From Notospermus geniculatus (lineage: Eukaryota > Nemertea > Pilidiophora > Heteronemertea > Lineidae), in the NCBI GenBank assembly GCA_002633025.1, contig NMRB01000699.1, forward strand, positions 146,930-210,929: a stretch of DNA of 64,000 nucleotides, given 5' to 3'. Both the position numbers and the translations under genes were made by a program. Below the pieces are notes generated by a model. The model saw only the letters and a list, made by a program, of their open reading frames with translations. It had not been told where the DNA came from and ran no database searches. Within the stretch, counting starts at the first letter, position 1. Every line of letters begins with the position of its first letter. This document shows, one piece after another, positions 47,801-59,800 of the stretch.

Positions 47801-49391
47801 CTTTCCCTTGCAGGTTTGTGAATACTCCATGGTGTCCATACCATCAAAGAAATTCACAAATTCCTGCAAATAATACTCTCCTGATTAATTGGTGAAGCTG
47901 GAAGCACACTTTGCAAATGACATAGGCAACAACAAAGTATAATTCCAACATACCACAGATTTCTGCGATCGCTGAATGGCCAAAATCTTCATGTCAGGTG
48001 AGAACTTAATGGAAATCACATCCCCACGATCTTCCATCCTGGAAGGAAAGTAGATAACCCTCTATATCAATGTCAATATCACCACCAGCAATTCAGGTCC
48101 AGCAGTGGAGGACCACCTCCAGTGGTAGATCATGCTAAGTAACTGTTCTGCCCCCACAACTTTCTGACACAGGATCATGATGATGAAGCCGACAACGAAG
48201 ATGACAGGATTGGCAATAGGGATCAATCAGATTTCCTACAATTATTTCGCTTCAAAACGTTGAGATTTAGACTTCACGATAAACCTTTCTGTCACAGTTT
48301 TTGGCTGAAATATTCCCACAGTGACTTCACTCAGGCTACCTCTCTAACAAGTCAAAGCAGTCAAAATTGGCAATATCAGAAAATTTGATGAATAGCTGCA
48401 GGATCTTGACAATGGAATAGCACACTGCCCGGTTTCTATTTTTACCAGCGAAGGTCGGACAAATATTAGATAACAAGTAGACTTTACTGAGTGACCACAT
48501 TGTCGATGGGTGAGACAGGACAAAAGCAGGGTCGGACAAACACAATGAAATAGACACGTCCGACGTCACTCGGGCGGTTCGCTATTGGAATACCAGTACC
48601 TGAAGTTTATATTAGTTTTGTCATCTGGTCCTTTTACAACAACACCAGTGGCTCCCCCTGATCGTACACAGAACACCTATGAAAAACAGAATCAGATGAG
48701 GATATGTAAGGGCAAGCAAAAAAATCTTAAGTTTATCATCCTCCACCCGCGCCAATTTTCAGCGCCGTTTTAAAATTTTTTATCAGTTTTAGTTTGAATT
48801 TCACGCTGCGCCGCCCAGGAAACAAAGCCCATCCATGCAGCCATGAGGCATGAAGATGCCCCCCCCCCTCCTCAGTCTCACCAGTCACCTGGCTTCGTCC
48901 TCCTTGGCCTGGGCCTGGGATTGACTGCATGGGAGGAATTAGGCCTCACCTAGGCCCTATGGGATGCAGTAAGAGTACAGTAAGGCCAATAGGGGGCCTA
49001 ATATTCATCCAAGGTCTCACTCACACAATCACATCATGACATGCACTCTCACTGACTGACATCAGTGACAATGAGTGTCAGCAGCACTGCCACTGCAGCA
49101 GTGACACCACACATGCACAGCACAGCCAGTCCCAGGTGGCAGTGCAGATGCAGTGCAGTGCAGTGCATCTGCATGCATGATCATGATGATGCAGTGAGTG
49201 ACAGTAGGCCTCAAGTTGTTGTCATCATGTGCATGAAATCCGAGATCTGTACAAACCTGGCGATTCGCATCATCGAAGAACACATTTGTAATTTTGCTAA
49301 AAGGCTCAAATTGTATCGGATTTTTGCATAATTCGACATAAAAACGCTCATCTGTTGCCTGATCCGACGGCGTCTGGCCACTTGCAGCCAT
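41836..49391 (-). CDS. RMC1: Regulator of MON1-CCZ1 (RMC1, Mic1/C18orf8)
   Basis: Nineteen minus-strand exons, every junction in phase, give 650 residues (human about 657): 49391-49257, 48676-48600, 48038-47954, 47863-47720, 47487-47416, 47252-47184, 46865-46765, 46608-46513, 46234-46129, 45033-44922, 44337-44225, 44094-43921, 43578-43468, 43230-43153, 43041-42937, 42752-42684, 42330-42260, 42172-42018 and 41915-41836. Typical stretches are VFCVRSGGATGVVVKGPDD, EIVFITDHGIEYYQ, FAVNIVDNLILVHHQ, SPNWIVFQPNI, DFLLQRKECKKLVLSVC, QFLQYHVLSDSKPL and DNISARKFLDAA. RMC1 joins the MON1-CCZ1 exchange factor that activates Rab7 on late endosomes and autophagosomes; the N-terminal part is a predicted beta-propeller and the C-terminal part is helical. 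A nested transposon pair sits in the intron between the ninth and tenth exons. Confidence 0.96.
45116..45681. mobile_element. 291-bp foldback MITE, copy 2, interrupted
   Basis: Same ends and arms as 3483-3773. The left arm is split by the element at 45189-45458. Subtracting that 270-bp insertion and its 5-bp duplication leaves 291 bp. It sits in the RMC1 intron 45034-46128. Confidence 0.9.
45189..45458. mobile_element. CAGGC-ended element, 270 bp, 5-bp TSD ggtat, nested
   Basis: caggcgcggatccag at the left is mirrored exactly by ctggatccgcgcctg at the right. ggtat flanks both sides (45184-45188 and 45459-45463); the uninterrupted copy at 3483-3773 has a single ggtat there. The ends match those of 21421-21591 and 41618-41776, but the interior differs. 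Confidence 0.93.
48420..48592. repeat. Dispersed repeat ending at an RMC1 splice donor
   Basis: Reverse complement of 23922-24085, over caccacattgtcgatgggtg-like and agggtcggacaaacacaatg-like stretches. Its edge lies less than 10 bp from the end of the RMC1 exon at 48600, so the donor gtactg sits at the repeat boundary. Confidence 0.7.
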
Positions 49392-49405
49392 TTTGAATGA
49401 CTGTG

Positions 49406-49459
49406 GGCGGTCTCACTATGCAGTTTCTGCGGAAACTTGGCGGTCTCACTATGCAGTTT
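49406..49459. repeat. Tandem 21-bp repeat upstream of RMC1 start
   Basis: ggcggtctcactatgcagttt occurs twice, 12 bases apart, beginning 15 bp upstream of the RMC1 ATG. It lies where the 5' UTR or core promoter should be. Any regulatory role is speculative. Confidence 0.7.
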
Positions 49460-49515
49460 CGACAGTCAAGACAGTTCGGCCACAGAGGGCTCTCTTGTTG
49501 TAGAAGGGCCGTCCC

Positions 49516-49816
49516 CAGGGCCGGAGCTAGCTTTTTTGGCTAGGGGGGCATTTTAAGCAGATGTGCTGAACGGACGTGGGCTTTGCCTTCGAGCACCGGT
49601 GGGGCCGGTTTTGCGGGGGGTCAGTGGAGGTCCTCCCCAGAAAAATTTTGAAAATTAGAATCTGAGATGCGATTTGAAGTCAATTTCCTGTGCTCTGAGA
49701 CACGAACAATAATGATCTTTTATCCCATTTGATTTTGCTGAAAAAAATTTTTTTTTTTAACAGTTGGGCTGGGGGGGGGCATTTGCCCCCCTGTCCCTAT
49801 GCTAGATACGGCCCTG
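49516..49816. mobile_element. CAGGG-ended element, 301 bp, 5-bp TSD gtccc
   Basis: cagggccggagctagc at the left is mirrored approximately by gctagatacggccctg at the right. gtccc flanks both sides (49511-49515 and 49817-49821). The interior has ggggggcat and its mirror near the ends and an A/T-rich middle. No coding capacity. Confidence 0.9.
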
Positions 49817-49926
49817 GTCCCTCTAAGGTTTACCTATTGGCTATTGTTTGCAGGACAGAATACAAAAGCTTTAAGTGGACCTTAGAGTTAAGGAGGCTTT
49901 TAGAATACGGGTCTACAGACTGTAAT

Positions 49927-50056
49927 TAGGGAGTTTTCGCAAAGCCCCCGAAACGCAAAGCGAACGCCAAACCCATTGTTCGATGCCACGAAGAGAGCAC
50001 CAAACAAAAGGATAGACGTTCGCGTCTGCGTTTCGGGGCTTTGCGAAAACTCCCTA
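49927..50056. mobile_element. 130-bp foldback family, copy 3 of 4
   Basis: tagggagttttcgcaaagcc at the left and its mirror ending actcccta at the right. Shares the central attgttcgatgccacgaaga with copies at 31971, 35025 and 51211. Confidence 0.9.
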
Positions 50057-50807
50057 TTGATAAAAGCGAAATGGGACTCGTGGCCCCCTTTAGCGCACAG
50101 GCCCTAGTTTTGTCACAAATTAGTCATGTTAGTGGTAAAATGTATAGTTTAGGGACAAAAGGTCAAATACCTGAATATCTAAATGAGGGGGTCTGTTCTA
50201 GAGTTTCGGATTGTAAAGTACCAGCCTGAAGAAGACCCCGGTTGGGGTCGAAAATTCGCAAACACTCTGGAAATTGCCTTTTTATTTATCATATATTATT
50301 GTGTGTCAATTTTTGTGCTGTTCTTCTCTTTAAATGAGGGGGGGGGGGCTCGACGAATTAAGCCAAATTTGCATAGGCCTATTTTTTATCGAGCCTGGCT
50401 CGATAAACAGCTCTTATTTTTGGATCACTCTGGACAACTCTGTCATCTGGGATAGAGGCCTATTACCCTCCGGCTGATCTCAACTGAAGTCAATCCAGCC
50501 GAACTACTTGACCGATATAATAGTGTATTAGGCATTATATTGATGGCTCCATGAAAGAAGTGAAACCCCGACGAATATCAGTTTCGATCTTTTTGAGTGG
50601 TCACCAGCAGAAACTCCAGGAGATGCATTGAAAATACCACTCTCCGCGCATCCAACGCGCAGCAACAAGGTCTGCTTGGAGCATGTCTCGGGCGCTCCAC
50701 CTTGCTTTCGTTCATTTTGCGGGCATCTTTGCGAACAAGCGGGAAGCAGGATCACGGACAAGAAATAGCGGAAGATTTCATTCCAGGACCCAAATCACCT
50801 AGTCAAA

Positions 50808-53800
50808 ATGGTAAGTCATACTGACTGTTATCAAACTAAATCTTCAGATTTAATGTAGGCCTATTACTACTGACCAAACCTTCGCACGTCTTGAAATTTC
50901 TTGACATCACATCCAACCAACCAACCTTCTGCCCTCTACCATTGTACGTATGAATTTAACCAAAAACTCCAGTCCAACGGAATTACACCCGTATTGGGAT
51001 TTCGGGGGGCGGGGGCTTAGTGGAAACATCCGCGCCTGCCACCAATGAGCGGTCGCGGGTCCGAGCCTAACGTTATTTTTTATGAGTTGCTACATCATGT
51101 CCAGAGTTCACGCTTGCACTCCTGAAATAGACTTCACGCCAAGGAACGCATGAAACCCTCCTTTAAATTGCCAAAATTCGGATTCGGGATAGGTACAGTA
51201 CATAGGTATTTGGGAGTTTTCGCAAAGCCCCCAAACGCAAACGCCAATCACATTGTTCGATGCCACGAAGAGAGCAGCGAACAATAGCATAGACGTTCGC
51301 GTCGGCGTTTCGGGGTTTTTGCGAAAACTCTCTATTTTCCGGAAAGGACTCGACAAAGGAAAGGTCGGGAAACGTTTTCGAGACAACCACTTTCAGTTTT
51401 ATACCATCGGGAATGCAGAACTCTTTCTCGCAAACTTGCCCAGATTTTTAGTACGGCTTAAAGGGGACTATTCGCGCCGAGTCAAAGAACAGTTTCCGGA
51501 GTGGCCGCCGCAATGCATTTACCAGTTGTTGTTACGAATAAAACGGGTTGTTTTATTATTTTTGGTTCACTTTGAACAGACGCGAACAATCCGCTTTAAT
51601 AATAATGACAACAGTAATGGCGAAGTAATTCTAAACTACTGACCTGACAAAATTCAATGATTACATGTACTTGTTTTTCAGTCTGAATCAAAGTGTCCCT
51701 TACTTTAAAAAATCGTTACTGTTGCAGTTACAACTGCAAGGGTTAACCTATTAATGCTACTTGTAACATAATGACGGTGCTCTCTGTACCAAGGCCAAAG
51801 TAACCATAACACTAAACACATCTTGTACTAACCACATACGTGATGATGCCAATCCTTTCAGGTAGATCGCGTTTTTCCTTGGGTTCCTTCTAGCCACATG
51901 ATGGAACAACTCAAACCGAATCCCCCGGCAGTTAGTCACATTCTATTCCACTCTCACCTGCCTCTGATTCATTAGCGCATAAATAAACCAGAGGGTGTAC
52001 ATTATACTTTCATTGTGTCTAGAAATGCTCCGAAAAGGGGTTGAGCGCGTTCAATCTCGAGGAGACAGTCCGAATCTACGTATTTGAACGATCTACAAAA
52101 TGGTATCACACCGCGTCGAAATTTCTCAAATAATGGTGACGCTGAGATCATGTGATTCAATATGACCAATCAGAATGCGTCCTCAAAAATAACCACGAAA
52201 ATTTCTCAAAAAATCGTACAGAAAACTCCAAGCCGATTAAATTATTTAAGTTTCTTTCTTCGGGACAAGCTATGACTCCAAACAACTTGAATATGTATCA
52301 ATAGCCAATAGATTACGTGAGAGGAAAAGGGCGAAATTGGTACCAAGATTGAACAGTTAAAAGTGTGATGATTCTAATGGAAGGCCCGCTCACCAATATT
52401 TTCATCGGTACATGTACGTACATGTATATGATCATGGAAGTATTATAATACTTCCATGATATGATACAATCTAAGCTCGTAGACCGACATCGAACAAAAA
52501 AAGGACGATTCGTATTGCTTCGGAATTTCTCGACCTGTATATCTTACGTATTGAACGTCTGGGCTGTCAATAGTCTTAAAAAACGACTTGCGGAATTGAG
52601 TGCTAAAGAAACATAAGATCAGATCGACATGCTACCTGTGTCTGAAGAGCTATGAACACCTGAATAGGCTGCATGTAGGCCTGTTTTTGAAACCTGGAGT
52701 GAAGTCGTGTGCAGTTTTGATAAGAAGTAGTACGGGAAAGCTTGATGGATGAATCGTGGAATCCCCCGGCAATTTCGCCGGCAAGGAGACGCCCCCTGAC
52801 GGCGGGTGAACATATAAATATTCGTTGGCAGACGACCTGTGCATGCCCCAAAATCAGCATAACATGGGGACACAGGTGATATCTCTACCATCAGAAGTGC
52901 AGCAGTAAGGGTTGACAAAGTGGTGCACTGAAAACATCTAGCGCCCCATCACCTCTAGATCTCGGTTTAGATTCCCGATTTAACCCGGTACCGTATCCTC
53001 CAGCGAAGTTAAAAAATTTTACGGCGGAAAGTCATGGCTGTAGCAATGGATCTTGTACCGTTCACAGGTGTTTAGAATCGCAGACTCCATGGATCACCTG
53101 CTTATGACATCCAAGACGGCGGACCAGTTCCACCCAGTACCTTGTTCTTAAGACCGATGTATGATGCCGACACTTTTACCTTGCGTTTTTAAGTCTTAAC
53201 TTCCCAACGTCCATCATCATTCGAAGCCAGACAGCCAGAACATTATGTACTTTGAGTAGTCTTTTTCGTGTTTGTTTGCTGATAGCAGAGGGGTCAAACT
53301 ACATCCCAACTCGGGATGTAGTGGCGGTGATCACTCAACAAGTCAGCGCTGTAATCGAATTGGTTCCACCAAGTTCATACGTGGGTAGAAATAGTTCCGC
53401 AGCACATGAGGTGTAAGTTGTTGTTCTTGCAGCCACAAGCAACATGCGCTGCACCGTGTGCAGTGAAAAGCAACGCACGTTGCTTGCCAGGAGCATATCG
53501 AACTTTTGGTCGGAGCAATAAGTGAATGAGCTCTTGAAATCATCTGCACACGCGGCAGTTTGTTGCTTCCCACTGCAGGCAACGGGCAAGAAAACATGCC
53601 TCGTGTGCGAGACTAGCAAGTTTTGCGACACTCCTAAAACAGCCCCTCCCATTCGCGAAGTCTGTAATCGGCACCCGGCGGATTCTGAAAGTAGGGCCTA
53701 CGTGTTCTAAAGTTAGAAACTACCAAAAAATTGCTGTTATACAAAAAAAATCGTATTTTTCGCCCTCGCGGCCGGACTATACGAACAAACGCCTTCTGTT

Positions 53801-56800
53801 TCCAGACGACTTCAAGCCGTACCAGAACACAGTAGACCTTTTTTTATTCATCTAGACATCAGATGCTTCCCGTAATCACTTATACAAGAACGTCCATTAA
53901 ATCACAATTTGTAATGTAGGCCAATATACCTGGTTTGCACCTGGCAAGAAGTCGCAAGAAAAGAAGAATTCCCTCTGACGGAGGGATGGCGAAAAATATT
54001 CGTTTCGCGGGCGGAATTAGCTGATTACGCCGAGCTGAAATAAAGCTGGGTGCGGAATGACTCAAACTTTAGTAACCCATGATTTACAGCTGCAATGTAG
54101 TACACCAACACCAACTGTCCTGGAACTGCTTCTTTGGATGGTAAAGAGACGAAAAACTAAGAACTTAGAAGCAGTTTAGAAGAGTGCAATAATAGATGCC
54201 GCTGCATGTTCCTTGTGTTAGGGCGCGTCCAGCACCTGGAATCCGAAGTGGCCCTTCATCTAATCAGTTCATCTTTTGTGTGTCATTACAGGCTGACGCA
54301 CCGAAGCCTCCAGCCCCAGCAAAGAATCCAGCTCCTGCAGGTTAGTAAAGGTAGAACGGCCGGCCGTTCGTGAAATGTTTGCATGGGTGAATGGGTGACT
54401 GAAAATGGAACCGCCTTGATATAACGATAAACGCTTTTGATTTGATTTATCTGCAATATTAGGTATGCATCGAATATTCTGAAAATCTCCGAACATGACT
54501 GACTGGCACTCGCCATCAACCATGAAAGCAGCTGCGACGTACTGTATTGTCGAGCAATCAGCGAATGGTCCAAGATGGCGGATACTAATCGTCACATTAT
54601 CCCTAGCAGTGCGATATGGAACCAGTCTCACCGCCATGTTATTACGAGTGCTGTCCCGTGCGAAATCATCGGACATGTATTCTCGGGCTGTGTAATGATG
54701 TAAGCTGACCCTAAGGCCAGGCGCACATTTGCGGCAAAACTCAATGCGGTAGGGGTGTTTTAAAAATCGACTGACCCGGCTGAATGACGAGCCGACAGCG
54801 TTGGGTCAGTCGACTTTAAAAACACCCCTACCGCATTGAGTTTTGCCGCAATAAATGTGCGCTTGGCCTACGCCCTGATTGGTTGCGATGATTTCGCACT
54901 CGACATTGGTGTTACTTATAATAGTCTGGAAGCAAACCCGGTAACCCCTTCAAATCTGATAACAGTAACATTTTGATGTTTTCGTGACCTTTGGGGGTAG
55001 GCGAATCAGAATCCGCCGGGTGCCGCCGCGTCACCCTTTAGCGTTCTGAGAAAATCCCGTTTCAAGTTCAGGACACTGACTTTATCATTGAACCCAAGAA
55101 CTGAGCTTTGTACAGGAGAATGGGACCCGATGTACAGCTAACTTTTGAACGGTTGGATTTAGACCCCATAAATGTATTATCAACAGATAGAAACATGGTG
55201 CCTCATAACCAAATAAGCAAGTGTTTTGTAGTTTTTAACTAGTTACGTAATTGGAAACGGCGTTTTTATGTATTTTGACCCATTTTGTGTTAATTTACAT
55301 AAAAAACGTCATTTCTTATTACATAACTACTGAAAACAATTAAGGACATGCTTATCTGCTTCTGAGGCACCATGTTTCTATCTGTTGGTAATACATTTAT
55401 GGGGTGTAAATCCAACCGTTCAAAAGTTAGCTGTACATCGGGTCCCATTCTCCTATACAAATCTCAGCTCTTGGGTTCAATGATAAAGTCAGTGTCCTGA
55501 ACTTCAAACGGGATATTCTCAAAACGCTAAAGTGTGGCGCGTTGGCACCCGCCAGATTCTGATCCGCCTACCCACAAATATTCAGAAAATATCAAAACAC
55601 TGCTGTTATCAGAGAAAAAGGGGCTACGCCCCTTTTCGGGGTTTTGCGTCCAGACTATAACCGGAGATGACGTCATCTTCTGTCGTTACCAATAGGTCCG
55701 ACGCCGTCAACTCCTCCCGAGAAAAAAAAGAAAAGTGAGTCGTTCTTTATGCCAAGCATTTGTTTATATGCCGTTCTTTGTTCGTCCCTTTGACTAAATG
55801 TATTTACCACTTAGAAAATAGCTTTCATTATATGTAAGTCATGCTTTGGGTGGCTGAAAAGGCGCTTTTGGAAGTTCTCTTGCGAACTGAATTTGGTATC
55901 CGGTCGTCTGTTATAATCGTTGGCCGACGTGTAGGGCCCATAGTTTCTCATACAACAGTGATAGTATTGGCCAAACGATAGGCCCTACGCACCAATGAAG
56001 ATTATCTTGAACTCAGATTGAGCCACAACTTTTTCATTGTCACAAACCTGAACTATTGAAAAGCTGTGGCTCAACCTGAGTTCAGGATAATCTCCGTTGG
56101 TGCATACGGCCCTACATTGTATATCCTGTGAGAGTTTTGAAATTATTGGTTCAATCTTGGAGGAATTATATTGACAATATAATTCCTCCGAGGTTCAATA
56201 GTGTTATTCTTTGTGTCTAGCGAGCACACAAGCATATTATTTTTGCAACAAAAATTTGAAAGATTTCTGCAGTGCATGCGAAAATGAATCAGCTAAGATA
56301 TTCTGACGGCCGTCGAAAAAAAAACAAATTCAACAGCGGGAACTTCACCTTTATGTTACGATTTTTTAAAAATTTTCACATCATGCCATTGTGAAATCAG
56401 TCCACCCACAAGCTACGGTTACACCTGTTGAAAATACCCGTGTTTTTCCAGACCCTGTCAAACCCGTGTGCACGAAAAGCTCGGAGAGGTCACACTGCTA
56501 CATTGTAGTTAAGTAGCCCGGCGACAGGTGCGCTGCATGCACTGACTCTTCGGTCATTTCTGTATTGGCGCACATTGTTGGAGGCGCGAAAACGACGTCA
56601 CTTAATGGCTGCGCCATCTGTTGCCGTGCTAAGAACTAACGAAAACACGGGGATTTCGAAAAGCACGGCGAGCTTGCCGTGTTTCAAACACCCGTGTTTT
56701 TGAGACACGGGTTTCTTGAAGCCCGGCAATTCACAGGTGTGACCGCAAAAAACCCTGGGATTTTATGTAGTGTAACCACGGCTCATGTTAGAGTTCCAGA

Positions 56801-59800
56801 GTGAAGTCAGTCAGGCTTGCTCCGGATTTTAGACATTGCCATCAGGAATTCGAATGGACTGATGGTGATAACTAGAACCCTGTTAGGCTCCTATAGTTTT
56901 GTGGTGTTTTGAATTTGGAGTGTCGGAGGCCGTCACCAGTACGGCAAGGATCCTCAATGGGCCGATCGCATTGAAGCATGCCGATCACGTACAGCTACAT
57001 CGGATGGCGGGGTGGCGTACAAAAAAGGCGCGAAGTTCAAGATGGCCGCCAAACAAATCATATGCATTGCTTTTGCTGCATGCATGCGCTTGCCGGTGGC
57101 GATGCTGCTTACCAGATTTTTGCAGCCTGTCTCGTAAGAACGTCATCGATTGAATGAAAACAGTCCAGGCGTTTTCAAAAATCCGGGGCAAAAATATGCC
57201 TTTCAGTGAATCTGTGACTGAAAACTATCCGTCGCTAGATGAGGCGTGCCCTTGGCGCCAAAATCGAAGAAGGCCGGCAGCACACGAGGTAACTTTTCTG
57301 GCTCTTTGCTACCAAATTAGTGGAACAGCAAGAAAAGTTGCCCCGTGTGCGGATGTCATTCAAGAGCTCATTGCTTTTGCAAGCAGCCTTTTGTTCCGAC
57401 CAAACATGTTTGATTGTTATTGCTCATTGCTTGTGGTAAGCAAGGCACCGTTGCTTACCACACACGGCGCAAATTCTTGCTCGTTGTTGCTGAATAAGCA
57501 ATGAATTGCCTCGTGTGCTGCGAGCTTAGCTGCACCGACCCATCAGGCTGCGATCGGTTGATCGGGGATCCTCGCCTATTGGTCACCTATCCTTTTGCAT
57601 TTTGTAGATAAAATACAATGGAGTTTCAATTTCTTTACATTTTCCTTCATTCTTCGTGTGATGTAATTAATAGCCTACTCCAGTTTCGCCCATTTTATTC
57701 TATGTAAATTTCTTTGGTTGACCTTGTTGTTTCTGTGTTGTGTTTTTGAGAACCTCAATTATGAGCTGTTGTTTGAAGCAGGATTGGTCTTGTACATGTT
57801 GGACCTGAAGGGCGTATTCGAATCCTCGTTCTTGACCACACTCGTGCTGACCTAGTTCCAATGTAGGCCTAGTTGCTGACTCAACTCGAGAACGGCAGTC
57901 TCGAAAGCCGAGAACGCAACCCTCACTCCCCACTCAGCCGAGGGTTGAGAAGAACACGTTCTCGGGGCCATATTTATGAAGCCTTCGCAACTTTGCGTTC
58001 ACGCAAATCTATTGTTTAGCTGCACATGCCCTATTGTTCACTGACTGCCTTACAACAGATTTGCGTGAACGCAAAGTTGCGAAGGCTTCATAAATATGGC
58101 CCCAGGCCCTCTCAAGTTGCGTTCTCGGCGTTCGAGACTTCCGTTCTCGAGTTGAGTCAACAACTACATGAACTAGGTCAGCACGAGTGTGGTCAAGAAC
58201 GAGAATTCGAATACGCCCAGAGGGGGTATGGAAGGGGTGCATCCGTCTAAACTCACTGCCTATCTGGAGGAATTCCTGCTGATAAGCTTCCTCTCAACGC
58301 CCGACAAACTTGGGTAGAAACAGACACTCTGCCAATGTACAGCACTGCTGTGAAGCTTGCTATGAAAGTGTCGGCTATGAATGAACTATATACACTCTGG
58401 TGCTTCTGGATTCTTTGGATTGTTGCACGTATCTGAACTGGCTTCTTGCCACCGGGTATACTGCTCCACGTTAATGTTGGTATTCTCCCTTTCACCAAGT
58501 CTGCATTGCTCTGATATACTCAGGTTATCATCAACGCAGGTGAAGTATGCTGCTTAATAGACTCCTGTTCGAGTATCCTCATACACTTACCACGTAGGCC
58601 ACTAGTGTACATAACATACTGATCCAACTTCAGCATATTACACCATTTATACCGTAACTTCGTTCCAAAAGGGCACAAAAACACAGTTTTTCTCAGTGAA
58701 TATTTCACCAGATATCTCTGCCTAACGTTGGCGATGTTCACATTTCGTGACAGAAATTGCGATTATTTTATGGTCATCAATCAAACTTCCTTTATATTTT
58801 TCAGCCAAGAAAGTGAAGGCTCCAGCGGCACCGGGTGCAAAACCTGAAAAGGACAAGAAGGAAAAGAAAGAGAAAAAAGAAAAGAAAGCAGCAGCGGCTC
58901 CACCAGCTGCTGCGCCGGCGCCAGCAGCAGCAGCACCGGCAACTCCCGATCCCGCACCCGCACAGGCTCCTGCAGCACCATCACCAGCACCAGCACCTGC
59001 GGCAGCGCCTGCTCCAGCACCAGCATCAACACCAACGGCGGCTCCACAGCCTACACCAGCGCCAGTAGAAAAGCCTGAGCCCGCTCCAGCAGCGCCACCA
59101 GCAAATGAACCAGCTGTAAAGCCATCACCAATACCAGAGCCTTTGCCGGCGCCTGCGCCTGCACCAGCTCCGGCTCAACAACCGTCTCCAGCAGCGGCGC
59201 CAGCACAAGAACCAGCTCCAGCAGCAGCGGCACCAGCACCAGAAACGTCTCCAGCAGCGCCGCCAGCACAAGAACCAGCTCCAGCAGCGGCGCCAGCACC
59301 AGAGGTGGCGCCTACGCCAGAACCGACGCCTGCTCCACCAACAGAAGAAGCAGCTCCCGCCGTGGCAGCTCCCGAAACAGCTCCAGCTCCACCTGAACCT
59401 GCACCGGAGGCACCTCCAACTGATCTGCCTCCGCCACCAGCTGATTTACCTCCGGCCACAGACACTTCAGCTCCAGTACCAGAAGCTCCACTTCCAGAAC
59501 CCCCCTCTCCAGGCAGAGTAACCCCACCAGTGGTAGAGCAACCGCGGGCCGCATCCCCAGCTTCTGTGGGTGAGGGAGCACCGCCAGCCCCAGCTCAAGC
59601 AGATGCTCCAGCTGCTACCCCAGCTCCAGCTGTTGAAGCTCCACTCCCAGAACCTCCATCACCAGGCACAGCAACCCCACCCCAGAAAGAAGAACCTCGA
59701 GCCCCGTCTCCAGCATCTGGTGACGAGGCAGAAAAGCCAACTCCAGCTCCTACGGAAGCACCTGCCTCTCCAGCTCCACATGTTGAACCTCCACTTCCAG

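Larger units (their letters stand above)
49392..50807. other. Intergenic region with two divergent gene starts
   Basis: Between the RMC1 start (minus strand) and the Pro/Ala-rich gene (plus strand). It contains a tandem repeat next to the RMC1 start, two mobile elements (49516-49816 and 49927-50056), and the 5' untranslated part of the plus-strand gene just before 50808. A hairpin-containing piece at 50186-50260 shares gttctagagtttcggattgt with the right edge of the N gap (17522-17550, inverted). Confidence 0.55.

Noticed and set aside
48960-49230. cagtgcagtgcagtgcatctgcatgcat-like runs near RMC1 exon 1 as a regulatory array
   Set aside because: They are simple-sequence intron DNA with no consistent unit; no support for function.
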